Source: Ipomoea triloba
Lineage: Eukaryota > Streptophyta > Magnoliopsida > Solanales > Convolvulaceae
Assembly: GCF_003576645.1 (NCBI RefSeq)
Contig: NC_044930.1
Location: 15,112,076 to 15,176,075 of the forward strand
Reading direction: 5' to 3'
DNA: 64,000 nt
Shown: positions 45,777-55,856 of the stretch, in pieces
Numbering within the stretch: the stretch's first letter is position 1
Layout: the number at the start of each line of letters is the position of its first letter
Position numbers and translations under genes: made by a program
Notes under the pieces: model-generated
Told to the model about the DNA's origin: nothing
Database searches by the model: none
Seen by the model: only the letters and a program-made list of their open reading frames with translations

Positions 45777-47163
45777 TGATAAGCACCAAGAATAGCACTT
45801 ATAAGGGGTCTTTATTAGATTAAAAATGCATCGTTTTGACATCCGATTACAACAATTGCATGCATTTTAGCTCAAATGCGATCAAAATCTTCTAACAACA
45901 TTTCTAGAAAGAGTTTTGAAGTATTTCACAGGTTGGAGAGGGATTTGAGGCTAAAATAGAGCAAAAGACAAACAAGCCGAAATGCAGTAGCGTCCCACGC
46001 AGCCTCACATGCGTGTGGATGGGCGTGGAATTATTCCAGAGAGCCACCACGCCACTCACACGCGTGTGAGCAAGCGTGGTCGGGCCAATGGCAATTTTGA
46101 GAAATCTGTCCCTTTTTTTTGTCACCTATATAAATCCCTTTTGCCCAAAACCTAGAGGAAGAGGAGAATAGATCAGAAAAATAGATAGAATATGATAGAT
46201 AGATCTAGAGGGTTTTCTCCCCTCTTGGGGGAAAATTCCTTTCTTTCATAGTTTAGAATAGATCAAGGGAAAGAATGAAGATTGGGATTTCAAGATCAAG
46301 GTTGTAAAGATCCCATTTTCAAGGGTAGTAACCATTCTCTTCAATTTCTAATTCAATACTTGTTTCTTTGAATTTTCCTTCCTTGTTCTTGTTTCTTAGC
46401 ATGCTAGAGTAGCTTAGATAGGGGATTGGTGGCCCCATGGTAGATCTATGTGGATGTTTAATATTATTGCTTTGATTTGTGAATTGCTTGATTGTTTTTT
46501 TTTTTTGAAAACAATTGCTTGATTGTTGGATGTTGAACTTGTGTAGATGATGTTCTTCAAGCTTTGTGCCTTTTGTGGCCACATTAGGTAACAAACCCAA
46601 AGGAAGTGAGTGTGTGCACGATAGCGGCCACAACAAACCCAAAGGAAGTGAGTGTGTGCACGATAGCGGCCACTCACGAGTCTAACTCACCCACATCTCC
46701 GCCGATAGCGGCCACTCACGAGTCTAACTCACCCACATCTCCGCTCTTAGTCCGAAAGGACAAGATCCGAGAGGAGTGGTAGACAAAGTGTTCGACGAAA
46801 TGCCCCAACCGAATGAGGATGTGGGAGTCCAAAGTGTGACGCCACTTGGTGATGTGCCACGAACTCCCTAGTCTATTCCACGACTTGCACTCGCAAAACC
46901 AACCGAAGATAGACCACATGGAAAAGCCTAAAGCCCCAATCTCCACCTTACTTTTCTTTATTTTACACAACCACTATCAACCTTCCCCTTCTTACAAATG
47001 AATCCAACCCTTAGCACTCCCATAACTCTTTCTCCTCAACCTTTTAGAAACCAACACACCAATTCGATTCTCATTCGTCATCCTTGAGAGACACGACACT
47101 CGGGGAGTCTTGACTCTTCGTTTTACCACCTTCACCTTCACACCCACTATACACACAGCATCA
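45777..47163 (+). repeat. 3' LTR of element B
   Basis: TGATAAGCACC...CACAGCATCA, preceded by TTTAAGTGTGGAAACTT. It is longer than the 5' LTR because of the LINE-tail insertion near 46.5 kb and extra tandem units at about 46590-46745 (gatagcggccac blocks). By-eye divergence from the 5' LTR is about 2%. Confidence 0.88.
46495..46512 (-). mobile_element. Minimal LINE insertion: six 3'-end bases plus poly(A)
   Basis: Compared with the 5' LTR, 18 extra bases (T12 then gaaaac) are inserted between two copies of aattgcttgattg (46482-46494 and 46513-46525), a 13-bp target duplication. On the minus strand it reads gttttc followed by A12, exactly the 3' terminus of the LINE at 5511-5527. Confidence 0.75.
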
Positions 47164-49609
47164 TATAAGAACAAGAGGTTAAAATCATTGGTTTGGCAAG
47201 CGGGTTGTGCTGCGGATGAAATGGCATTTGAGGGGACAATGAGTTTAATTCGCGCTATCGACGAAGGAGCTTATAATTATTTGCACGCAATACCTCCGTG
47301 ATTTTGGGCTCTAAGTCATGATGAAGGGTTTAGGCATGGGTTAATGACGACCAACTATTCAGAATCATTCAATAACAGTTTGAAGGATTGTCGTATTTTG
47401 CCTGTAGCGGCTTTGGTTAAGCTAACTTATGAAAAAATTACTTTGATGTTCGCAGAGCGCCGTACCAAGGGCTTGATAATGCAACAGGCCGGTTTACAAT
47501 GGCCAAAGAGAATACTTGATGACATGTTAAAAATGGAGGGTCTCAAATACTGCGCCCATGTTAAACGACATGATGATGTCCAAGGCATTTATTCCGTTGC
47601 GATCGAGGGGGATTTAAATCTCTCTTAGGTCGTGTACTTGCGGACACTAGGCGGTAGATGGGTTGCCATGCGTTCATGCACACGCTGCATGCCATTACGT
47701 GGGAACCGTTGCTGATGGAATGGTGCCGGAAAAATATTCCCTTACAAACTACATTTTAAGCTACGAAGAGACTATCATGCCTCTTCTTCAACAAGCATAT
47801 TGGCCCGCAGCACAATATAAGTTGAAGCCTCCGGCGGACACCACCCCTGCAAGCCGACCAGGTCGCCGTCGTACTACAAGAATTCCGAATGAAATGGACC
47901 TAAATGATCGTCGTTGCGGTCATTGTCGTTCAGCAAATCACGATATTCGGAACTGTACGCGATTCAATAACAGCCGGTGAAGCGAATAAATTGTTAACAA
48001 ACTCAAGTTGTGCTCTCTACAAAATATGTTGTTGTCCAATTGATCTTTTTACTTTTAAATATCAGCGTACTATCTTTAAAAAAAATATCAGCATACACTT
48101 CCCTTTGTTTCTTTCTACGAATTGCTACATGACTTTTAAATTTCGCTTTAAAANCACGATAGCGGCCACTCACGAGTCTAACTCACCCACATCTCCGCTC
48201 TTAGTCCGAAAGGACAAGATCCGAGAGGAGTGGTAGACAAAGTGTTCGACGAAATGCCCCAACCGAATGAGGATGTGGGAGTCCAAAGTGTGACGCCACT
48301 TGGTGATGTGCCACGAACTCCCTAGTCTATTCCACGACTTGCACTCGCAAAACCAACCGAAGATAGACCACATGGAAAAGCCTAAAGCCCCAATCTCCAC
48401 CTTACTTTTCTTTATTTTACACAACCACTATCAACCTTCCCCTTCTTACAAATGAATCCAACCCTTAGCACTCCCATAACTCTTTCTCCTCAACCTTTTA
48501 GAAACCAACACACCAATTCGATTCTCATTCGTCATCCTTGAGAGACACGACACTCGGGGAGTCTTGACTCTTCGTTTTACCACCTTCACCTTCACACCCA
48601 CTATACACACAGCATCATATAAGAACAAGAGGTTAAAATCATTGGTTTGGCAAGCGGGTTGTGCTGCGGATGAAATGGCATTTGAGGGGACAATGAGTTT
48701 AATTCGCGCTATCGACGAAGGAGCTTATAATTATTTGCACGCAATACCTCCGTGATTTTGGGCTCTAAGTCATGATGAAGGGTTTAGGCATGGGTTAATG
48801 ACGACCAACTATTCAGAATCATTCAATAACAGTTTGAAGGATTGTCGTATTTTGCCTGTAGCGGCTTTGGTTAAGCTAACTTATGAAAAAATTACTTTGA
48901 TGTTCGCAGAGCGCCGTACCAAGGGCTTGATAATGCAACAGGCCGGTTTACAATGGCCAAAGAGAATACTTGATGACATGTTAAAAATGGAGGGTCTCAA
49001 ATACTGCGCCCATGTTAAACGACATGATGATGTCCAAGGCATTTATTCCGTTGCGATCGAGGGGGATTTAAATCTCTCTTAGGTCGTGTACTTGCGGACA
49101 CTAGGCGGTAGATGGGTTGCCATGCGTTCATGCACACGCTGCATGCCATTACGTGGGAACCGTTGCTGATGGAATGGTGCCGGAAAAATATTCCCTTACA
49201 AACTACATTTTAAGCTACGAAGAGACTATCATGCCTCTTCTTCAACAAGCATATTGGCCCGCAGCACAATATAAGTTGAAGCCTCCGGCGGACACCACCC
49301 CTGCAAGCCGACCAGGTCGCCGTCGTACTACAAGAATTCCGAATGAAATGGACCTAAATGATCGTCGTTGCGGTCATTGTCGTTCAGCAAATCACGATAT
49401 TCGGAACTGTACGCGATTCAATAACAGCCGGTGAAGCGAATAAATTGTTAACAAACTCAAGTTGTGCTCTCTACAAAATATGTTGTTGTCCAATTGATCT
49501 TTTTACTTTTAAATATCAGCGTACTATCTTTAAAAAAAATATCAGCATACACTTCCCTTTGTTTCTTTCTACGAATTGCTACATGACTTTTAAATTTCGC
49601 TTTAAAAAT
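46701..49609. other. Probable false duplication around the single n at 48154
   Basis: 48155-49609 repeats 46701-48153 at a 1454-base offset, covering the end of element B's 3' LTR and the transposase C-terminus. The first copy ends at the n; tandem units next to its start differ in number. The MULE 3' end, including the second LTR end, most likely exists once. Confidence 0.8.
47169..47980 (+). pseudogene. MULE transposase, C-terminal part
   Basis: Continues the frame from 32967: SLVWQAGCAADEMAFEGTM, a TGA at 47299, then FWALSHDEGFRHGLMTTNYSESFNNSLKD and LTYEKITLMFAERR, typical of MULE transposases. A TAG at 47626 and a frameshift follow. The next frame shows a SWIM zinc finger, CTCGH with an internal TAG, then GLPCVHAHAACHYVG (CxC...CxH), and ends with a basic linker and a CGHCRSANHDIRNC knuckle (C-x2-C-x4-H-x4-C). 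The stop is after NNSR at 47980. The repeat of this region at 48155-49434 is an assembly duplicate. Confidence 0.88.
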
Positions 49610-49627
49610 ACACTTGCACATTATAGT

Positions 49628-49785
49628 CCTGTCGAGCCCACATGGACTGTCAGCTCGACACGACAGCCACCCCCCTCGGCTGTCGATTTGACAGCAGCGT
49701 GGGTTGGGCTGTCGACCATGTATTGGCTGACAGCCCATGTGGGCTCGTCAACCGATACACATGGGCTGTCTTGCACGACAGCCCA
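49628..49785. repeat. Palindrome array of unit 2
   Basis: About eight full or half copies of gacagcccatgtgggctgtc and variants (gtcgagcccacatgga, gacagccacccccctcggctgtc), ending 63 bp before a TATA box. Confidence 0.8.
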
Positions 49786-49847
49786 TTTTTTAAAAAATAT
49801 GAACAAAATTTTGTGACATCTGTATTTTCCATGTACAAAATTACGTC

Positions 49848-50334
49848 TATAAAAGGGTCATTCAAACATTGTTAACGTGTTTATGTTTATTACGAAATCT
49901 TACGTTCACTTTTGATATAAATATTTGGACTTTCATCCATATGGCAAATCACACGAATTCTAATACCGACGAAATTTCATGTCTTCTTTCATGTGGCGGT
50001 TAGCCAAATCGGTGTCATGCGCACAAGTTCCATACAATTTCAATATTATTACAATCGGTTGAGAAAAGTGTTATTGGTTTTTAGTTAAAATCCGCGAATT
50101 GCTTCATTTTCGCGAGCATTTGTAAATGTTCGCGAATTTTAATTAACTGAAGAGATGAAACGTATCATCTCTCTTGGCAGGTTCTTTGCTTCTCTCTCTA
50201 CTGGAGGAATCATGTTATGTACAATCAAACGTATAACCTCCGATGAAATGCATCAACCTCAGAGATCAATTTACGTAATTACATTCCTCAATATGGTGTA
50301 TTTCAACATTTTGTAATTTCCGAAAATGAAATGA
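49848..50334 (+). promoter_or_regulatory. Unit 2: TATA box, CGCGA motif with hairpin, TAATTTCCG motif
   Basis: TATAAAAGGGTCATTC from 49848, nearly the same core as unit 1 (TATAAAAAGGTCATTC). TTAGTTAAAATCCGCGAATT lies at 50081-50100, followed by AGAGATGA...TCATCTCT, an 8-bp-arm hairpin at 50153-50172, then TAATTTCCGAAAATGAAA at 50314-50331. A 20-codon reading frame starts at 49941 but has no counterpart in the other units. Role unknown. Confidence 0.6.
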
Positions 50335-50427
50335 CAATGTATCGATTTTATTTTCAATTGTTATTTATATTTGATTTCACACGAAATAATTATTGTTTTT
50401 TATATGGCAAGAAATCGAGGAGACAAG

Positions 50428-50555
50428 CCCACATGGGCTGTCACTTCGACGTGACTGGAAGTCACATCCGTGGGCAATCACACATTTCGGCTGACAGCCC
50501 ATGTGTGGTTGTCACCCCTATACACATGGGCTGTCGCACGGCTGCCCATGTAAAA
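50428..50555. repeat. Palindrome array of unit 3
   Basis: Five or six full or half copies (agcccacatgggctgtc, ctgacagcccatgtgtgg, acacatgggctgtcg), ending 46 bp before a TATA box. Confidence 0.75.
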
Positions 50556-50600
50556 CGTACATATATTGTTATATTTTTATTTATTTATTTATTGTGTGCT

Positions 50601-51032
50601 TATAAAAAGAGCAGTACAACACTTGTAAAAACATGAAACTTACAAAGTTTTCTCGTTGTCTATTCGCGATTTTATTTTCTTTGATGCGAGTTTCATCTGT
50701 GAATTTGCAGCTATGATCTTTTCTCAATTTTACCTTGAAAACATCCATAAGTTTTCCATTTATCTATTCAAATTGTTATCAATGTTTAATGGGTTTCAGT
50801 TAAAATTCGCGAGTATATTACAACTCCAAGAGATAGAAATGTAACATTTCTTCTCTTGGTAAGCAGCCCTCGAATTGCACCTCTTCAATGGCCACCATCA
50901 TCTTCTGTGGGCCTTTCGCTGAGGAAGTGTTATTTGCGAAAGGAACACGCATCCGGGTTGAACGCCGGGAGGGAAGCGAGCCGAGGATAAACATATAGAT
51001 ATTTTTTTTTTGTAATTTCCGAAAATGAAAGT
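50601..51032 (+). promoter_or_regulatory. Unit 3: TATA box, CGCGA motif with hairpin, TAATTTCCG motif
   Basis: TATAAAAA at 50601-50608; TTCAGTTAAAATTCGCGAG at 50795-50813; a hairpin ccaagagatagaaatgt / acatttcttctcttgg at 50826-50859; a GC-richer stretch with a 36-codon ATG frame at about 50889-50997 (MATIIFCGPFAEEVLF...); then TAATTTCCGAAAATGAAA at 51013-51030. Same order as units 1 and 2. The short frame may be chance. Confidence 0.6.
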
Positions 51033-51169
51033 GTAATATTTCGTTTAAACATTATACATTTCGGAGATGTATTATTAATATTCAAATTGTATTGCATTTG
51101 CTAGTTGGTAATTTCCGGGAATGAAATTATTTATTTATCAAATTGTATTATGCTTTCCGTTTTTGCCCC

Positions 51170-51453
51170 TATAAATACCCATACCTCATATCATCATCCG
51201 AGGGATACGTATTCGTAATGCATATATTTGTAGAGTTTTCGATTGTTTCATGTGTGAACAGGCAAGGTTATAATACAAAACGTTATTTTGCACATACAAT
51301 AAACAGTAGGAAACTACTATATGCGATTGTAGAACACACAACACCTGATCAATATATTTGTTTTGCACCTTGGTCATGGCTTAAGTATATGAACATGTTA
51401 GGAGTCAATGCACCGGATCCTATGGCTTTTCAAAATATTCAAGATGCTGAACG
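51170..51453 (+). pseudogene. Unknown TATA-headed reading frame cut by a CACTA element
   Basis: TATAAATA at 51170-51177 precedes an ATG at 51218 by about 40 bp. The frame (MHIFVEFSIVSCVNRQ...LLYAIVEHTTPDQYICFAPW...) runs 78 codons up to the CACTA end at 51454, which truncates it. I do not recognise the protein. A degenerate TAATTTCCGGGAATGAAA lies at 51109-51126 just upstream. It could be a third gene of the MULE composite or an unrelated gene start. Confidence 0.4.
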
Positions 51454-51982
51454 CACTACAAAAAAAGCGAAAATAGCGACAGACGATTTCCGTAGCTAAA
51501 CAGGTAAAATCCGTCGCTAAACAGTTTAGCGACGGATTTTGTCCGTCGCTAAAATGCGCGTCGCTAGAATTCAGCGACGCAATTTATTTCCGTTGCTAAT
51601 TTAACGACAGAAATTTTCGTCGCTAAATAAAAAAATATCCGTCGCTAAATTTAATGACGGAAATATCCGTCGCTAAACTTCTACCACAATGATCTAGTGA
51701 CGAACTTTGCAAGGAAATAGCGACGGATTATACCGTCGCTAGGTCTAGTATCGAAAATTTCCGTCGTTATCGTCCGTCCTACATGTAGCGACGGAAATTG
51801 TCGTCGTTATTTTGTTTTTATTATTTGAATTTGATGTCATTTAGCTACAATTTAGTAACGAAAATATTCATCGCTAAATTTTAACTATGGATTTTTCCGT
51901 CGCTATTTCGTTGTCATTCTTATTTTGTTAGATATATATAGCTACGAATTTACTATAATATTTGTCCGTCGTTAAATTTTAA
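51454..51982. mobile_element. CACTA transposon terminus with subterminal repeats
   Basis: CACTACAAAAAAAGCG starts at 51454 directly after acg. It is followed by about 500 bp of TTTAGCGACGGAAAT-type repeats in both orientations (for example gtcgctaaa and tagcgacgg), the subterminal pattern of plant CACTA/En-Spm elements. The other terminus (TGTAGTG) was not found in the window, so the 3' end is unknown; DNA to about 52476 may belong to it. Confidence 0.8.
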
Positions 51983-52476
51983 AAATTAAAAAAAATACCC
52001 GCTAATTAATATCGCATACCTGAATTTAACCCATAACATAATACTTCAATAATATAATTGTAAAATATATTATATTAAAATATTCACTCAATAAAAATAA
52101 CAAAAAATAAAGCATTGTGTATTTTTATATCGTTAGAAATAGTACCAAATATATTAATAAACATAATCTAATAATCATCTCCTAAGTTTTCATCATTTGA
52201 ATTAACAATAGTCAATATGGAGAGGTTCTCAAAATGAACATGTCCACATACATGATGAAAATCAAAGTGCAAGTATCTATACAGATTGTATGGTATTAGC
52301 ATGGCTTACTGCAAGTAACTTCATACAATTAAACTCTCATTAGAAAGATGTCCTACTTCACGTCATCACTAGCAATATGTTGCATTGCACCATTGAACTT
52401 TTCACTTAGGCGTCCCTCTGCTCCATGCTGTTTTACAATTGAAAAAAGGCAGACAACTAAATCAAATTGACATTGC
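51983..52476. other. AT-rich DNA, possibly CACTA interior
   Basis: No recognisable feature; lies between the CACTA subterminal repeats and an inverted LTR fragment. Confidence 0.4.
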
Positions 52477-53165
52477 AGTTTTGCGTAGGGTTGAGGTGTC
52501 AAAAGATATTTATGTTAAAACGGAAAGTCTGTGACTCCCCGAAGGAGGGACGTGGAGGTGTGTCAAACGTTCGGGAGTTTACTTGATTGGGTCATGCATA
52601 GGATTCGAGTGTGGTGAAGGGTGATTTGTGAGTGAGAGTAGTTCATTGGTTGGTTTGAGTGCAAGAGAGTAGTAAAGTAAAAGTGATTTTGTGATTATGT
52701 AAAAGGGGTAGGGATTGGATAGTGTTCATAAATATTGCATAGTGGAGTGTCTAAGGTCATGGATTAGGATTGCTAGGATATTGTCTATTCAAGAGTGTGT
52801 TGTCTTAGTCCTTTTCCACCTTTGTGTACTAAGGCTTCTTTGACTTAGGAGTGCCTTCAAGCATCCAAAGTTCTAAAAGGAATTTTATCAAACACTTAAG
52901 CTACACACTATCCTACTATTCTTAAGAAGTCCATAGGAACTTTGATTGTGTCAAGCTTCAAATCCTAACTCTAATCAAAGACATAAAAGAGTCAAGAGCT
53001 CAATCTCTCATCTAGATTGGCCAAATCTAAACAAGATCTCATCAAAACAACAATCAAAAGACAAGAATAGATAATCTATCAACACAAACTCATAGATCCA
53101 AAATATAGAAATAAGATCATCACACAAACAATATTCAATCACACAATCCAAATCCCTAGACTAAA
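52477..53165 (-). repeat. Inverted LTR fragment, element A family
   Basis: Reverse complement of the 3' half of an A-type LTR (gtcaaaagatatttatgttaaaacgg and cggaaagtctgtgactcccc), ending in a 192-N gap (53166-53357). Confidence 0.8.
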
Positions 53166-53357
53166 NNNNNNNNNNNNNNNNNNNNNNNNNNNNNNNNNNN
53201 NNNNNNNNNNNNNNNNNNNNNNNNNNNNNNNNNNNNNNNNNNNNNNNNNNNNNNNNNNNNNNNNNNNNNNNNNNNNNNNNNNNNNNNNNNNNNNNNNNNN
53301 NNNNNNNNNNNNNNNNNNNNNNNNNNNNNNNNNNNNNNNNNNNNNNNNNNNNNNNNN

Positions 53358-53989
53358 TTGTTACTCTGGGCTGCGGTTCAGATTATTATAAGCATTAGAG
53401 CTGCGGTTCTATTGCAAATGATGGAATTCCTGGAAATGTAAAATTTTGCAAACTTGTCCAAAAAGGGCATGAAAATGATTTTGAGCGGCAAGTTATGCCA
53501 TTATTCTTATTTGAGAAGAGCTTTACAAGATTTAAGGTTTATACGCTTTTATGCTATTCATAAATCGTTTGGTTGCAGGTAGATTTTCAAATCATGGGTA
53601 AAACTTTATAAAACTTTCAGATTATCTATGTTTTCAAACCTTTGTCTACTCTAAAGTGACAATGGATTTTCTTACTTAGCCGTCGCGCTAACTGCACTTC
53701 ATTGTGCCCTTTATCAGATGCAGTTTAGTGAGTACCTCTGTGGCCGATGAGCTCAGAATAGAAGAGAAGTGCAGGTTGAGGTCTACTATGATGTTGTTGT
53801 AGTATGTTAGTGTTGTAAGTTTAGCCTGTGCACTTAGAGTGGAGTTTGTCAAAGAGGTGATAGAATTCACTCTAGGTGTGGCGGTAGCACCCAGTTTTCT
53901 ATTGATAAGATGTAAGCTTCCGCTGATGTATTATTACGGATTTGTAATAAATGTAAGAGTTGAAAATTGGGGTGTTACAGGGGGTGGCA
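53358..53989 (+). repeat. Probable LTR fragment ending GGGGTGTTACA
   Basis: Begins at an N gap and ends ttggggtgttaca at 53977-53989, the same terminal word as the solo LTR at 45446. No coding sequence recognised. Confidence 0.4.
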
Positions 53990-54605
53990 TCACTGATCAC
54001 CGAAGGATGGAGGATTGAACTGTGTTGCAAATTGAGCTTAAAGCTCCTGAATCATTCTGGCATTTTCCTCCACTGCTATTCGTGTACGAAGAAGCTCCTC
54101 ATTTTGGATGTCCTGCCTCGCAGATATGGATGTGAACTGCCCTTCCTGCCATGTTCGCTGCTCGCGCCAAAAATTCATCTGTTTGTCATGGAGTTGCCTT
54201 TGGAAAGCTTGAGATGCTTCCCAATTCATCGAAGTAGAGCCCTCATGCTGTGCACTAGTCTCGCCCTGCTCTTGCGCTGCGGCATTATCATTCCCCTCAT
54301 CATTCTCTTCATCTTCCTCATCAGTGTCATCATAAACTTCCAAATCAGGGGCATCATCCCCTCCCAACTTGAGATACATAGCAAAGAACTCACTCACAGA
54401 GAAAGCAATCATGGGACCCTCTTCTTTTTCTTCTAAAAGAAGGTTTCCTAGGCCTAAACCCTGGCACAATCGAGTGACAAAAGGTCCAATGAAAATAGTT
54501 TGAACCTTCTTCTTCAGTTGGGCGTGAAGCCATTTCCTTGTTTGAACACCCATGTTGATGCTAACTCTGTTCTCCATGCACCACATGTAAAATAGATCCT
54601 GCTTG
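53990..54605 (-). pseudogene. Athila additional-ORF fragment, element A family
   Basis: The minus-strand frame from 54586 encodes MWCMENRVSINMGVQ, IFIGPFVTRLCQGLGL, an acidic DDTDEEDEENDEG run and a C-terminal FTSISARQDIQNEELL. It is close to the plus-strand copy at 27306-27790 but distinct. Bounded on the right by a 25-N gap (54606-54630). Confidence 0.8.
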
Positions 54606-54630
54606 NNNNNNNNNNNNNNNNNNNNNNNNN

Positions 54631-55635
54631 TTGCTAGGATATTGTCTATTCAAGAGTGTGTTGTCTAGTCCTTTTCCACCTTTGTGTACTAAGGCTTCTT
54701 TGACTTAGGAGTGCCTTCAAGCATCCAAAGTTCTAAAAGGAATTTTATCAAACACTTAAGCTACACACTATCCTACTATTCTTAAGAAGTCCATAGGAAC
54801 TTTGATTGTGTCAAGCTTCAAATCCTAACTCTAATCAAAGACATAAAAGAGTCAAGAGCTCAATCTCTCATCTAGATTGGCCAAATCAAACAAGATCTCA
54901 TCAAAACAACAATCAAAAGACAAGAATAGATAATCATCAACACAAACTCATAGATCCAAAATATAGAAATAAGATCATCACAAAAGCAATATTCAATCAC
55001 ACAATCCAAATCCCTAGACTAAATTAGCTACTCATAATATGAAATGCAAGCAAAAACTAATTTAATCCAAGAACAAGATAGCTAAAACTATAAAAATGAA
55101 ATAAAGATCACCTAGAGAGAAGAAGATCTTCAATCCAAGCTTGTTGTCTTCTACAATGGAGATTGGTCTAATCTAAAAAACTAAGAAAAATGGAGAAAGT
55201 TCTCCAAAGGAAAAACTAAGAAAAGGAAAACTAAATTTCTACAATCCTCCCCTGAAAATTCATCAAAGGGGTTTAAATAGTCTCCGAAATGACAACCCTA
55301 GCTGAAATTCGCGCATCACCGTCTCCACGCCTCTCACACGCGTGTGAGCGTGCGTGGAAGCTTCTGGAAAGTTTCCACGCCTGCTCACACGCGTGTGGCC
55401 TTCCAGTTTGGTCCTCCGGGGCTCCGCTCTTGCCTGGTTTGCTCTTTAAGCTCAACTTTTGGTCCTATTTGCTCCCGAGGCTCCTGTTTTACTTCTTTTA
55501 AGCTAAAAGTAGCTTCTGTGCATCAGTTAGTTATTTTTAAGCATTTACGCACATAATTTACCAAGTAAGGATGCTATAGACGCGATAAAACACCCTAAAA
55601 TGTGCCTGAAATAAGGGTATCTCGGAGTCTTATCA
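54631..55635 (-). repeat. Inverted LTR fragment, element A family
   Basis: Reverse complement of an A-type LTR from its middle to its TGATAAG start (ttatca at 55635), with CACACGCGTGTG palindromes near 55337 and 55389 and a TATA-like box. Confidence 0.8.
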
Positions 55636-55856
55636 AATTCCTTGATCTATTCTAAACTATGAAAGAAAGGAATTTTCCCCCAAGAAGAGAGAAAACCCTC
55701 TAGATCTATCTACCCTATTCTATCAATTTCCTGATCTCCTCCTCTTAGGTTTTGGGCAAAAGGGATTTATATAGGTGACAAAAAGGGACAAATTTCCCAA
55801 AATTGCCCTTGGCCCGACCACGCTTGTTCACACGCGTGTGAGTGCCGTGGTGGCTC
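55636..55856 (-). repeat. Inverted LTR fragment, element B family
   Basis: Reverse complement of B's LTR promoter region (matches 33230-33460: gatttatataggtgacaaa, cacacgcgtgtg). It abuts an A-type LTR start on the left and an A-type extra ORF on the right with no spacer. Confidence 0.75.

Larger units (their letters stand above)
32968..47163 (+). mobile_element. Element B: Athila-related non-autonomous LTR retrotransposon with nested insertions
   Basis: LTRs begin TGATAAGCACC and end CACAGCATCA; target duplication tataa at 32963-32967 and 47164-47168. Internal order: PBS, an intact 552-codon ORF unlike gag-pol, a palindrome/TATA block, an Athila-type extra ORF, and 3' leader. Nested inside are a Cassandra TRIM (39164-40517), a solo LTR (43100-45446), a minute LINE tail in the 3' LTR, and about 1.72 kb of false duplication. 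Without these the element would be near 8.8 kb. No RT, RNase H or integrase motif was seen. Confidence 0.85.
15398..47980 (+). mobile_element. MULE-like composite element carrying PMD and MuDR-type transposase genes (minimum extent)
   Basis: A PMD-domain gene and a MuDR-type transposase gene lie in the same orientation, 1.8 kb apart, flanked by shared repeat units. PMD genes are known companions of plant MULEs. The transposase is interrupted by LTR elements A and B; across each 5-bp target duplication the frame joins exactly. Both genes carry many stops, so the element is dead. I could not find terminal inverted repeats or a 9-bp target duplication; true ends may reach the palindrome cluster near 11.1 kb on the left and beyond the CACTA insertion at 51454 on the right. 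Confidence 0.7.

Noticed and set aside
48564..49434. Second MULE transposase C-terminus as an independent gene copy
   Set aside because: Identical to 47110-47980 across a single n, including all stops; not an independent copy.
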